NCBI GenBank assembly: GCA_002340255.1
Contig: DDLS01000086.1
Location: forward strand, 1 to 17,219
From: Cyanobacteria bacterium UBA2566
GTDB lineage: Bacteria > Cyanobacteriota > Cyanobacteriia > Cyanobacteriales > Desertifilaceae
Direction of reading: 5' to 3'
DNA: 17,219 bases
Below the pieces are notes generated by a model. That model saw only the letters and a program-made list of their open reading frames with translations. It did not search any database and was not told where the DNA came from. Made by a program: the position numbers and the translations under genes. Shown here piece by piece: positions 6,773 through 14,426 of the stretch (position 1 is its first letter; the number at the start of each line of letters is the position of its first letter).

Positions 6773-7690
6773 ATGTTTATTCCCTATCTCCTCACGTCAT
6801 TGTTAGCGTTGGCAATCGCCTTAAGTAGTACCTCCATTGATGCTATTCCCAAACATCGCCAACATCAAATCAGGGTAATCTCTCTTCTGATTAGTGTAAT
6901 TGGTTTTTTGGCGACTTTATCCCAATGCTTGGTTGTCATGTCAACAGGTAAAGTCGCTGTTGTCGAAATCCTTGGAAAAGTTCAAGAAAGCCCCCTGAAA
7001 CCTGGCGTACACTTGACCAATCCTATGGCCAAAATCACAAGTTTTTCTACTCGTCTCAAAGACATTAAAGAAACGGTCAGTGCGACCTCAAAAGAAGGGC
7101 TAAATCTAAGTATTGATGTCAGTTTACAATATAAACTTGACCCTCAACAAGTTGCCAACGTTTATGAAAATATTGGCACAGATGAGACCGAAATCATCAT
7201 CTCTCGCTTTCGATCGCTGATTCGAGAAATTTCCGCCCGCTATGAAGCCCGTGAAATTTATGGAGCAAAGCGCCAAGAGATTGCCCAAACGCTACAAGAC
7301 TCTTTGATTAGTCAACTACAACCGTTAGGCTTCACTGTCGATCAAGCTCTGCTCAGAAATGTCACCCTTCCTGACTCTATTCAAGCGGCGATTCAGGAAA
7401 AACTAGCCGCCCAACAAGAAAGCGAGCGCCAGGAATTTATTAATGAAAAAGAGCGTCAAGAGATTGAATTTGAGATCGAAAAAGCGCAAAAAGAAGCAGA
7501 AAGACAACGAATAGAAGCCCAAGGAATTGCTGATGCCCAAAAACTGCTTGCCCAAGGGTTAACGCCACAAATTATACAGCTTAAGTCCATTGAAGCGACG
7601 CAACAATTAGCTGAATCCGAAAACAGCAAAGTGATTATCATTGGTGGAGGCAAGGACAACTTACCCTTAATTCTGCAACAATCAGAATAA
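6773..7690 (+). CDS. SPFH/band-7 (prohibitin-like) membrane protein
   Basis: The product has 305 residues from ATG 6773. An upstream TTG (6734) would add 13 residues but lacks a ribosome binding site and lies before a TATAAA (6745-6750). Two hydrophobic segments lie at about 3-19 and 34-55. A band-7 domain follows (about 56-215), including VAVVEILGKVQESPLKPGVHLTNP, the prohibitin-type RLKDIKE and VSLQYKLDP, and LRNVTLPDSIQAAIQEK. A charged coiled coil (about 205-260) and the GIADAQKLLAQG hinge come next, then a C-terminal hydrophobic end. Proteins of this family form large membrane-bound rings or scaffolds, often modulating proteases such as FtsH. That link is known for relatives and only inferred here. 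Most prohibitin-like proteins have one N-terminal segment, so the apparent pair is slightly unusual. Confidence 0.9.
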   Translation: MFIPYLLTSLLALAIALSSTSIDAIPKHRQHQIRVISLLISVIGFLATLSQCLVVMSTGKVAVVEILGKVQESPLKPGVHLTNPMAKITSFSTRLKDIKETVSATSKEGLNLSIDVSLQYKLDPQQVANVYENIGTDETEIIISRFRSLIREISARYEAREIYGAKRQEIAQTLQDSLISQLQPLGFTVDQALLRNVTLPDSIQAAIQEKLAAQQESERQEFINEKERQEIEFEIEKAQKEAERQRIEAQGIADAQKLLAQGLTPQIIQLKSIEATQQLAESENSKVIIIGGGKDNLPLILQQSE

Positions 7691-7714
7691 GGATTATTCT
7701 ATCCCCCTATTCCT

Positions 7715-7728
7715 TATTACCGATTACC
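7715..7728 (-). repeat. Intergenic GGTAATCAGTAATA motif, copy 3
   Basis: On the minus strand this reads GGTAATCGGTAATA, one base from copy 1. It lies between the SPFH gene and the next small gene. Confidence 0.4.
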
Positions 7729-7733
7729 AGCCT

Positions 7734-7994
7734 ATGCCCCGTTTTACTCCCTATACCTTGCAAATGCAAATTACCCGTATGTTCCAGGATGGACAATCGT
7801 TGTTTGCCCAGATTAAAGTGAACGATTGGCTCAAGGAGCATAACCAAGACCCCAATAACTACACTATAGAGTTTGAGCAAATCCCAGCGCCTCCGGGATC
7901 GGCTGATGTTTATGCGATCGCCATTCACATTGAACGCAAAGATGGAGAGCCTGTAGAAGAGTGGCTCTTAGAAGAAATTAACCGTCAAGGATAA
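7734..7994 (+). CDS. Small hypothetical protein, 86 residues
   Basis: I do not recognise the family. The product is soluble and acidic, with no membrane segment or Cys/His cluster. It reads as an alternating alpha/beta pattern: a strand around YTLQMQITRMF, a helix around LFAQIKVNDWLKEHN, a strand YTIEFEQIP, a strand VYAIAIHIERKDG, and a final helix VEEWLLEEINRQG. The regular amphipathic pattern and ordinary codon use support a real gene. It starts 43 bases after the SPFH stop on the same strand and probably shares its message. There is no clear ribosome binding site. The 80 bases after it hold a HIP1 site and a near-palindrome, GTCCGTATACAGAC (8041-8054), before the next gene. Confidence 0.75.
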   Translation: MPRFTPYTLQMQITRMFQDGQSLFAQIKVNDWLKEHNQDPNNYTIEFEQIPAPPGSADVYAIAIHIERKDGEPVEEWLLEEINRQG

Positions 7995-8074
7995 AATAAA
8001 AACCAGAACAATTTAGGGAACTGCGATCGCGCTACTGAGCGTCCGTATACAGACAGACTTACCACTGCTCCCTT

Positions 8075-8473
8075 ATGAGAACTCCTAGCCCTAAAAAAGC
8101 CGATCGCCGATGGATCGTTGCCTTCTGGATCTATTTCTGCTTATTGTTGTTCATATCCCTAGCCGCTTATTTACGGTGGATTCCTGCCCGTGTAGCCGAT
8201 TACGACAAATTTGGGCATTTGTTTCTCATAGGAACTGCTGGAATTTTAAGTCATCAAGCTCTGGGAGAGCGCATGATTCAACTGGGAAAAATATCTCTTC
8301 CCCTAGGGCCAATTTTAGTCACTGTCTTTTCATTCATTGATGAAACCTTACAGATTTTCTCTCCAGCCCGCAGTTATAGTTTGATTGATCTGATGGCGAA
8401 TTGGATCGGTATCTGGATGTTTTATTGGCTCTTGGTCATCATCCGTAGACTGCTTGCACAAGTCAGAGAATAA
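8075..8473 (+). CDS. VanZ-like membrane protein
   Basis: The product has 132 residues with four likely membrane helices (about 13-33, 47-62, 74-90 and 104-125). The conserved polar signatures of the VanZ-like family are present: YDKFGHLFLIG (44-54) after the first helix, DETLQIFSPARSYS (89-102), and IDLMANWIG (104-112). VanZ was named for a teicoplanin-resistance accessory gene. Most members outside that cluster have no established role, and nothing here suggests antibiotic resistance. The basic N-terminus before helix one fits an inside orientation. It converges on the cupin gene with only three bases between stops. It may belong to the transcript that starts at the SPFH gene, the upstream gap being 80 bases. 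Confidence 0.88.
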   Translation: MRTPSPKKADRRWIVAFWIYFCLLLFISLAAYLRWIPARVADYDKFGHLFLIGTAGILSHQALGERMIQLGKISLPLGPILVTVFSFIDETLQIFSPARSYSLIDLMANWIGIWMFYWLLVIIRRLLAQVRE

Positions 8474-8476
8474 GGA

Positions 8477-8755
8477 TTAATCCATAGAGTAATGTTTGCG
8501 AACCGGTTGAAGAATGTTCCAGCTACAGGAGAGTCCGGCGGGAAACGTAACTAAATCCCCTTCGCCAAATTTGACCGGTTCTCCACCATCGGGAGTGACG
8601 ATGACTTCGCCCGTAAGTAAGTAGCAGGTTTCTGAGCAGTCATAGGTCCAGGGAAACTCAGAGACTTCTTTTGTCCAAATTGGCCAATCCCAGATTCCCA
8701 GTCGATCCAGGTATTCGTGGCTCGGTTGATGCTCAATTTGTATCGTAGAAGTCAT
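8477..8755 (-). CDS. Small cupin-fold protein (DUF861-like)
   Basis: The 92-residue product carries a single short cupin barrel. After WPIWTKEVSEFPWTYDCSETCYLLTGEVIVTPDGGEPVKFGEGDLVTFPAG come the final strands LSCSWNILQPVRKHYSMD. The YLLTGEVIVTP, GEGD and PAG turns match the small cupins grouped with the C-terminal domain of ureidoglycine aminohydrolase (DUF861). Those annotations rarely reflect ureide metabolism, and no ureide genes are nearby. Metal-ligand histidines of classical cupins are missing from motif 1, where Glu, Thr and Cys occur, so a catalytic role is doubtful. A sugar- or ligand-binding role is possible. The start is supported by homology over the whole length. It lies 36 bases from the tRNA gene on the same strand. 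Confidence 0.85.
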   Translation of the reverse strand: MTSTIQIEHQPSHEYLDRLGIWDWPIWTKEVSEFPWTYDCSETCYLLTGEVIVTPDGGEPVKFGEGDLVTFPAGLSCSWNILQPVRKHYSMD

Positions 8756-8791
8756 AGAAACTCAATCTGATTCGCTCAACCAACAAGGGAA

Positions 8792-8879
8792 CGGAGAGGG
8801 GGGGATTCGAACCCCCGGGACGCTGTTAACGCCCACTCGATTTCAAGTCGAGCGCATTCGACCACTCTGCCACCTCTCC
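8792..8879 (-). tRNA. tRNA-Ser (anticodon UGA)
   Basis: On the minus strand the sequence folds as a class II tRNA. The acceptor GGAGAGG pairs with CCTCTCC, with discriminator G as usual for serine. The D-arm has the GCAGAGTGGTCGAATGC pattern. The anticodon stem CTCGA/TCGAG encloses CTTGAAA, giving anticodon TGA for UCA and related codons. A long variable arm (about GGGCG...GCGTCC) and the T-arm GGGGG-TTCGAAT-CCCCC follow. CCA is not encoded. The 5' end is two bases after the stop of the phosphoesterase gene, so the tRNA may be cut from a common transcript. Confidence 0.96.
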
Positions 8880-8881
8880 AG

Positions 8882-9820
8882 TCACAGTCTATTAGTATAG
8901 CCTATTTGGGCAGCAGATGGACGGGATGTATAGAGAATTTCTTCACTTTCTATTTTGAACTGGTGGTTGACCCACACTAAGCTCGCTTGGATAACGGTTT
9001 GGTTTTCTAGGGTAACGAGGGAGAAGTTGCGAGATTTCCCGGTGGCGGTGGTGATAATTCGGGGAACTCTAGCTGCATTGAGGTAAATTGTACCTTGATT
9101 ATCTTGAGTGATCGCCTCCCTTAGTCGTGCTTCGGTATGGCGCAAACGGTGATGCATATGGCCAAATGTCACTAAGGGAATCTGTTTTCCCTGCTCTCGA
9201 GTCGCCAAGATCGCTGCTCGAAAATCTGGCTCGCCAAAGTCTCCCCCCAAAGGATTCCAATCTTTGCCACAAATATCTTCTGGTTGATCTCCGAGACCTT
9301 GGGGGCCACAATGACCCATAAAAATTACTGTCTCATAAGCCGTCTTCTGGGCAGCCGCAATAATTTTATCAGCAGATTCCGTAAAACTATTCACGCCATA
9401 GCGGTCTCGATAAAAGCCCCCATTCTGCCAGATGGGGCCGCCCCAACTAAAGGGCCGAGCGCCCACAACACTGAGCTGAAATTGGGGAAAATTGAGATAA
9501 CCAAACCCCACATGAGTATCGCTGAGCAACTTGAGCTGGTCGCTTACCCGGTCTTCTAACTGACGATTGTAGGGGCATTTCTTCCGACCCCAAGGAGAGG
9601 CGGTATACCAACAATCATGGTTTCCTAAAACGATCGCCTTCGGTAAGTCTAGCGCGGCGATCGCCTCCACCACCGCAATTGACTCATTGCCAAAGTCACC
9701 CACAAACAACACTAAATCCACTCCTAAAGCATGTAGTGCTTGTGCATCGGCACGTTCCCATTGATCGTGTACATCTCCTACCACGGCGATCTTCAGGGAA
9801 GGTTGCTTGGCTTCATTCAT
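8882..9820 (-). CDS. Metallophosphoesterase, TIGR04168-like
   Basis: The product has 312 residues with all calcineurin-type metal motifs: VVGDVHDQW (Asp16, His18), FVGDFGNE, LGNHDCW, IFMGHCGP and VTFGHMHHRLRH. Two metal ions would be bound by these Asp, His and Asn residues. The overall length and the motif spacing match the cyanobacterial/plastid family TIGR04168, whose substrate is not established as far as I know. No signal peptide or membrane segment is present, so it should be cytoplasmic. Upstream on the same strand is an AT-rich TATAGTATAAACT stretch (about 9843-9856) that could hold a -10 box. Downstream there is no terminator before the tRNA-Ser, two bases away. Confidence 0.9.
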   Translation of the reverse strand: MNEAKQPSLKIAVVGDVHDQWERADAQALHALGVDLVLFVGDFGNESIAVVEAIAALDLPKAIVLGNHDCWYTASPWGRKKCPYNRQLEDRVSDQLKLLSDTHVGFGYLNFPQFQLSVVGARPFSWGGPIWQNGGFYRDRYGVNSFTESADKIIAAAQKTAYETVIFMGHCGPQGLGDQPEDICGKDWNPLGGDFGEPDFRAAILATREQGKQIPLVTFGHMHHRLRHTEARLREAITQDNQGTIYLNAARVPRIITTATGKSRNFSLVTLENQTVIQASLVWVNHQFKIESEEILYTSRPSAAQIGYTNRL

Positions 9821-9932
9821 GGGATTCTCTAATCACGTCAGTTTATACTATAGTCGATTCAAATGTACGATTCGTTCAAAAAGACTCTAGCAGCGATCGG
9901 CCAGAAAGCCCCTACAATCCTGCTTAACTGTA

Positions 9933-12749
9933 CTATTGGGGAATTAAACTTAGAATTTTATCGTATTCAAAATTCTGGAAACAGGTCGCGATCGCCTCAG
10001 AAAAATCGGGATTACTTTCGGCAATAGCGCGAATCACTTCAGCCATTTTCTGCTTGTTACCCGTGAGGGTAGCTTGGCGCAGTCGGTGTTGCAATTCTGG
10101 TGAGAGCGCCTGAAAATTTTCTGTGGTTAATACCTGAAACATAGACGGCTTATTTTCGAGCGAACAGACCAGATCTTCATAAATGTAACGAACGCCTAAA
10201 TGCTCTTCCATCACTGTAAAGATTTGCTCTTCTCGAAAAGGTTTTCGCAGGAAATCATTACATCCTGCCGATAAAACCACTGCCCGTTCTTCTTCTAAAA
10301 CGCTAGCTGTAACGGCAATAATCACCGTTGCCTGTCCTTGAGAGGTTGCTTTAATCTTTTTAGTCGCTTCAAACCCATCGATAACCGGCATTCGTATATC
10401 CATCCAAATCAGATGGGGTTGCCACTGTTCCCACATTTCTATGGCTTCTTTGCCATTACTGGCTTCTTGCAACTCGAAGCCCAAGGGATTTAATAGATGA
10501 ATCAGCAATTGTCGATTGACGGCTTTATCATCAACAATGAGAAGGCGATAGCGAGGTTGACCAGGTTCTAGGGCAATAATCCGGCGCTCATTCCCATTTT
10601 GACTTTCCACCTCAGTTGCGTCAACTTCCTCGCACTCAATATCAAAATTGAATATCGTCCCTTGACCTAGGCAAGAGTGTACATGCATATCTCCCTCCAT
10701 CAACTCTACAAATTTGCGGCTAATGGAGAGTCCCAAACCCGTTCCTTCTTGTGCCTGCTTGCCACTTTCTGTGTGCATAAAGGCTTCAAAAAGTTGATCG
10801 AGTTCTTCAGGAGCAATACCCGTTCCCGTATCTTCCACTTCAAAATACAGGGTTATGACATGTCGATCGACAGGTGGGTTATTCGTCATAGAAGGCACGC
10901 CGTAACGGACTCTCAGAGAAATCCCCCCGCTTTCGGTAAACTTAAGGGCATTGTTAATCAGATTGATCAGGATTTGGCGGAGTTTGACTTCATCGGTGCA
11001 AATGTAGCGAGGGAGATCGTCAGCGAGTTCCAACAACAAGTGCAAGTCTTTATCGGCAGCTTTGAGTTGAAACATATCGTGAATATCATTCAGTAGGCGA
11101 TAAAGATCGAAGTTCTTAGTATTGAGATAAATACGCCCTGCCTCGATTTTTGAGAGATCGAGAACATTATTAATTAAATTTAGTAAGTGTTCGCCACTGC
11201 GATTTATAATGCCGACACTTTGTTGTTGCTCGCTAGAGAGTTTTTGAGAGCGGGTCAAAATTTGAGTAAATCCCAAAATTGCATTGAGAGGAGAGCGCAA
11301 TTCATGGCTCATGTTAGCGATAAAAATGCTTTTGGCTTGGTTGGCGACTTCGGCGTTTTCTTTGGCAACTTCTAATTGAGCCGTTCGTTCGGCAACTCGT
11401 TTTTCCAAGGTCGTAAAAGATTCTTTCAGTTGTGCCGACATTTGGTTAAAAGATTTGGCCAGTTCTCCGATTTCATCGGCGCGATCGATTTTGACTGTTT
11501 TATCCCATTCTCCTCTGGCAATATCTTTCGCTGCTGAATTCAGTTTAAGAATAGGTTGAGCGATCCGGCGAGCAGAAAGAATGCCTAGGATCGCCACGCT
11601 GACAGAAGCGGCAATGCAAAGGAAAACCGCATTGCGAGCATTATCGTTAACGCGTCCCATAAAGGCAGCTTCGGGAACAACTAAAACAATCAGCCAATCA
11701 ATACCCCCTTCATCTTGAACGGGAGTGACTTCAACGAACTGGCGATCGCCTTCTAGCTCGAATTCTAATTGCCATTCGCTTGTAATATTCTCGAAACTGC
11801 CAAAGGTTGTCAGTAAAAAGTTGGCCGTCTCTCGGGTTAAAATATTTTCGCTTTGGGTTGCTGTAATTCTACTGTAAGGTCCTTCACTCGGATCTTCTAA
11901 TGTTAAAGGCGGAGAGCCTTCTTTTAATCCTTTCTCAATAGATGGTTCTAAAGTCGATGTAGCGATAAACGCACCATTTCTTTCAATAATGAAAGTCTGA
12001 CCGGATTCGCCGATTTCCAAACTAGAAAGAAACTGACTGATTCGTGCTAAAGAAAAAGAACTACCAACAATTCCTTTGATTTCTCCATTGGCTTGATAAA
12101 CCGGAGTCCCCAAGTCAATATTAATGGTCTCGGAATTAATCCATTTATAGACGGGAGTCCAATTGGTTTTACCTGCGGTAATTTGATCTTTGTACCATAG
12201 CTGTTCTTGATAATCGTAATCATCACTAGTTTTACTCAGCAATTCTATGGGGTTTCCTTCGCTATCAGTCCTATACACTTCATAGGTTGAGCCGGTGGAT
12301 TTCCCTAATATCCCTAACCGCAAATCATTATTAGTTCCCCAGTGATAGTCCATGTATTCTCCCCGATTATTAGCATAATAAACGGCAGTAATGTAGGGGA
12401 ATTGTTTGAGTTGCTGCTTAAAATAACGCCAAGCTCGAGGAGAAGTATCAATGGGTTGTTGTTCCTCATCAATATAGCCTTGATTGATAGCATCGGCATT
12501 GAGAGTATTAATAAGATGAGGTGTTTCCAAAAAAGTTTTCACTTCTTTTTCAATGCGAAGACTGAGTTCGTTTCGCAATTGAGTAGCCACTTCGTTAACA
12601 GCTTGACGGCTGTGTTTAAAAGAGATCCATGCTACCAACCCAACGGCGGTCACAATGGGGATGACAAAGGCTGAAATCAGAAAGACCTGTAAGGGAATGC
12701 GTTGATAAAACCGAAAAAATGAGGATCTTTGCGGCTGGATTGACATCAT
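9933..12749 (-). CDS. Cache-domain hybrid sensor histidine kinase
   Basis: The product has 938 residues. A transmembrane helix (about 22-44) is followed by a periplasmic double-Cache sensor region (about 45-370) with YYANNRGEYMDY and SFSLARISQFL. Then come a second helix (about 372-392), HAMP (393-445) and a coiled linker. HisKA has SHEL with phospho-acceptor His482. HATPase_c has N-box NLINNAL, DTGTGI and GTGLGL. A receiver domain carries Asp740-Asp741, phospho-acceptor Asp784 in MDIRMP, Thr814 and Lys836. All catalytic residues are present. The last 85 residues are helical and are not an obvious Hpt domain. It should sit in the inner membrane, sense a small ligand and relay phosphate from His482 to Asp784. 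No partner regulator is encoded nearby, so the output is unknown. A GGGG-type ribosome binding site precedes the double ATG. Confidence 0.95.
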   Translation of the reverse strand: MMSIQPQRSSFFRFYQRIPLQVFLISAFVIPIVTAVGLVAWISFKHSRQAVNEVATQLRNELSLRIEKEVKTFLETPHLINTLNADAINQGYIDEEQQPIDTSPRAWRYFKQQLKQFPYITAVYYANNRGEYMDYHWGTNNDLRLGILGKSTGSTYEVYRTDSEGNPIELLSKTSDDYDYQEQLWYKDQITAGKTNWTPVYKWINSETINIDLGTPVYQANGEIKGIVGSSFSLARISQFLSSLEIGESGQTFIIERNGAFIATSTLEPSIEKGLKEGSPPLTLEDPSEGPYSRITATQSENILTRETANFLLTTFGSFENITSEWQLEFELEGDRQFVEVTPVQDEGGIDWLIVLVVPEAAFMGRVNDNARNAVFLCIAASVSVAILGILSARRIAQPILKLNSAAKDIARGEWDKTVKIDRADEIGELAKSFNQMSAQLKESFTTLEKRVAERTAQLEVAKENAEVANQAKSIFIANMSHELRSPLNAILGFTQILTRSQKLSSEQQQSVGIINRSGEHLLNLINNVLDLSKIEAGRIYLNTKNFDLYRLLNDIHDMFQLKAADKDLHLLLELADDLPRYICTDEVKLRQILINLINNALKFTESGGISLRVRYGVPSMTNNPPVDRHVITLYFEVEDTGTGIAPEELDQLFEAFMHTESGKQAQEGTGLGLSISRKFVELMEGDMHVHSCLGQGTIFNFDIECEEVDATEVESQNGNERRIIALEPGQPRYRLLIVDDKAVNRQLLIHLLNPLGFELQEASNGKEAIEMWEQWQPHLIWMDIRMPVIDGFEATKKIKATSQGQATVIIAVTASVLEEERAVVLSAGCNDFLRKPFREEQIFTVMEEHLGVRYIYEDLVCSLENKPSMFQVLTTENFQALSPELQHRLRQATLTGNKQKMAEVIRAIAESNPDFSEAIATCFQNFEYDKILSLIPQ

Positions 12750-12786
12750 AATTAACCCCTAAATTTAATTGTCGGAATTAAGCGAA

Positions 12787-12800
12787 TCTCCTGAAGGAGA
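12787..12800 (-). other. Small stem-loop in the kinase leader
   Basis: TCTCC and GGAGA pair perfectly around four bases. The transcript reads TCTCC-TTCA-GGAGA about 40 bases before the start codon. The GGAG in the stem is not at ribosome-binding distance from the ATG. Any regulatory role is a guess. Confidence 0.3.
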
Positions 12801-12839
12801 ACCTATAAAAATTGTCGAGATTGTGGCTTTCTCTTACCC

Positions 12840-12869
12840 AGTATACTCAACTTTTAAAAAAAGTGCCAA
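12840..12869 (-). promoter_or_regulatory. Sigma-70-type promoter of the sensor kinase gene
   Basis: On the minus strand TTGGCA (12864-12869) is followed after 18 bases by TATACT (12840-12845). Each hexamer matches the consensus at five of six positions. The expected transcript start, about seven bases further, gives a leader of roughly 85 bases. Confidence 0.6.
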
Positions 12870-13091
12870 TGGAGTAAAATATGACTTTAGGAGTTGAAAG
12901 TTCTCACTTATCTGTATTCATTCAATTTCGGACTTTTCCTTAATACTGAGATTGCCTTTATTGGTGCAGATGGAGAGTTGATCGGACAGACTTGGATGAG
13001 AGATTTACTTTTGAAGCTTTCTCTGTCTTGCTGTCTCAGGAGAAGGGGATAAAAATGGTGATGCTCTTAAGTCCAATTAATCAGGACTCCA

Positions 13092-14363
13092 TTATCCCAG
13101 AATGTCCTGCCAAGTGAGATTAATTTGCTGACGATTTCTGACGAGCTGTTCGGGAGCCTTATCGCGCATCATCCCTTGAACTACGGCTATGCTATCTTTA
13201 ATCAGGAACAGCCATTGAGCTACGTTTAGTGCTAAGGGGTTTCCGGCATAGGTGAAGACTTTTAAGCCATTCCCACTGACGGCGATCGCCCGCGAGAGCA
13301 GCAGCATTTTATTTAACTTCAGGTTGGCTTGAATCTTCTCAATTTCTCCATAACCCATAGAAGCCTTTAATTTACAGGGTTCTGGCTTCAGCGTGGACAA
13401 ATAATGATAGCTGCGAATCACCAGATCGATCGCCGCCACGGGCATCGAAAGGGTTAATAAATGGCGCAACTCGTAGCCATTCACATACATCCAGTTGGCT
13501 GTTTGGGCGATCGTCATATTCTTAGGGCCAATTGAGCCAAATTGCAAGAGCTGAGTAAACCCCCATCCGGGAACTGGAATTCCCATTGATGTACACAGAT
13601 CTGAAACAATATGTCCCAACCAAATTAAGGGAGAAAAAATTTTATTCTCCCCAGCCATATTCCAGGTTTGAATAATTTTTAGGTTTCCTTGGACATCAAA
13701 CGCTGTCAGGGAACCATTTAAGATATCAAATATGCCAAAAATCAACCCGAATAGGGGGTCATGACCTAAACTCAGTAAGCGATGGGTTTTGGGCGTTAAT
13801 CCGGGAATATCGGAGCAAATACTTTTATCATAGGGAACCTTACAGACTTTTTCACACCATTTCAGAAATGGGTGTAACTTTCCATTGTCCATTCCCAACG
13901 TTCTCAACCATCCTGTAAATTGACTACCTTTTTGCTGAGATTTGCCCAAATAATTGATATCTTTGGGAATAGCTACTACGAAAAAATCCAGGAGCGTTGC
14001 TACCAAACCGGTTATCCCCACCACTGCATAATCGAGTTGAGACAGACGCGGTAATAAATCTGGTTTTTTCAATACCTCTTGTTTAATCCGCTCTTCCAGG
14101 GAAACCAGAGGATTATTGAGGAAAAATTGATCGTCCCAACTGGCGGACTTAAGAGAGGGAGGCTTGGGGGAATTTTGGGATGAAATTTCATCGACTGAAA
14201 CCCCTAAAATGTCGGCGATGTCTTTCATGTCTTTCTGGAGACGCTCTAAATGTTTTGATTCTTGCTGTTGAATCTGGCGAAGCGTATTGAAATCATGATG
14301 AATACCTGACATTTTCTGGTGGGATGCAGAAAAATCATCTTTGAAGTTAAATAAGTCTGACAT
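13092..14363 (-). CDS. Unknown protein with His/Asp membrane-hydrolase-like motifs
   Basis: I do not recognise the family with confidence. The 423-residue product has a polar, coiled-coil-prone start (about 10-55). A hydrophobic segment (about 112-132) follows, then a motif-rich middle: KTHRLLSLGHDPLFGLIFG (His194, His201, Asp202), FDIL (Asp213) and IWLGHIVSDLCTSMGIPVPG (His251, Asp255). Further hydrophobic helices lie at about 300-317 and 376-396. The spacing of HR...GHD...GH..SD..(T/S)..G.P.P recalls YdjM/DUF457 membrane-bound metal hydrolases, but this is resemblance only. Several short hydrophobic segments suggest membrane association. It starts 63 bases after the stop of the Gly/Ala-rich gene on the same strand and is probably its operon partner. 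No clear ribosome binding site is visible. Confidence 0.8.
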   Translation of the reverse strand: MSDLFNFKDDFSASHQKMSGIHHDFNTLRQIQQQESKHLERLQKDMKDIADILGVSVDEISSQNSPKPPSLKSASWDDQFFLNNPLVSLEERIKQEVLKKPDLLPRLSQLDYAVVGITGLVATLLDFFVVAIPKDINYLGKSQQKGSQFTGWLRTLGMDNGKLHPFLKWCEKVCKVPYDKSICSDIPGLTPKTHRLLSLGHDPLFGLIFGIFDILNGSLTAFDVQGNLKIIQTWNMAGENKIFSPLIWLGHIVSDLCTSMGIPVPGWGFTQLLQFGSIGPKNMTIAQTANWMYVNGYELRHLLTLSMPVAAIDLVIRSYHYLSTLKPEPCKLKASMGYGEIEKIQANLKLNKMLLLSRAIAVSGNGLKVFTYAGNPLALNVAQWLFLIKDSIAVVQGMMRDKAPEQLVRNRQQINLTWQDILG

Positions 14364-14376
14364 AGGGCTAGGCGCT

Positions 14377-14390
14377 GGGAATCAGTAATC
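14377..14390 (+). repeat. Intergenic GGTAATCAGTAATA motif, copy 4 (diverged)
   Basis: GGGAATCAGTAATC differs from copy 1 at two bases. It lies in the 63-bp gap between the two unknown genes. Confidence 0.3.
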
Positions 14391-14426
14391 ACTTAATTGC
14401 AGATCCTATAGATTAAAGTTATAGAA

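Larger units (their letters stand above)
12750..13091. other. 342-bp gap between the kinase and an unknown operon
   Basis: Besides the kinase promoter and leader, I see no certain gene. A plus-strand frame from TTG 12894 to TAA 13052 encodes about 52 residues, including FNFGLFLNTEIAFIGADGEL, and could be a gene remnant. Near the right end AGTCC (13070-13074) and GGACT (13084-13088) form a 5-bp stem just past the stop of the minus-strand gene at 13092. It has no T-run, so it is a weak terminator candidate. AATTGTCG occurs twice in the leader. Confidence 0.4.

Noticed and set aside
8477..8755. Ureidoglycine aminohydrolase function for the small cupin
   Set aside because: Only the small cupin fold matches. 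The protein is far shorter than the enzyme, lacks classical metal-binding histidines in motif 1, and has no ureide-pathway neighbours.
12881..12943. 20-residue ATG frame in the kinase upstream gap
   Set aside because: It is very short and unlike any leader peptide I know. No conserved residues suggest coding.
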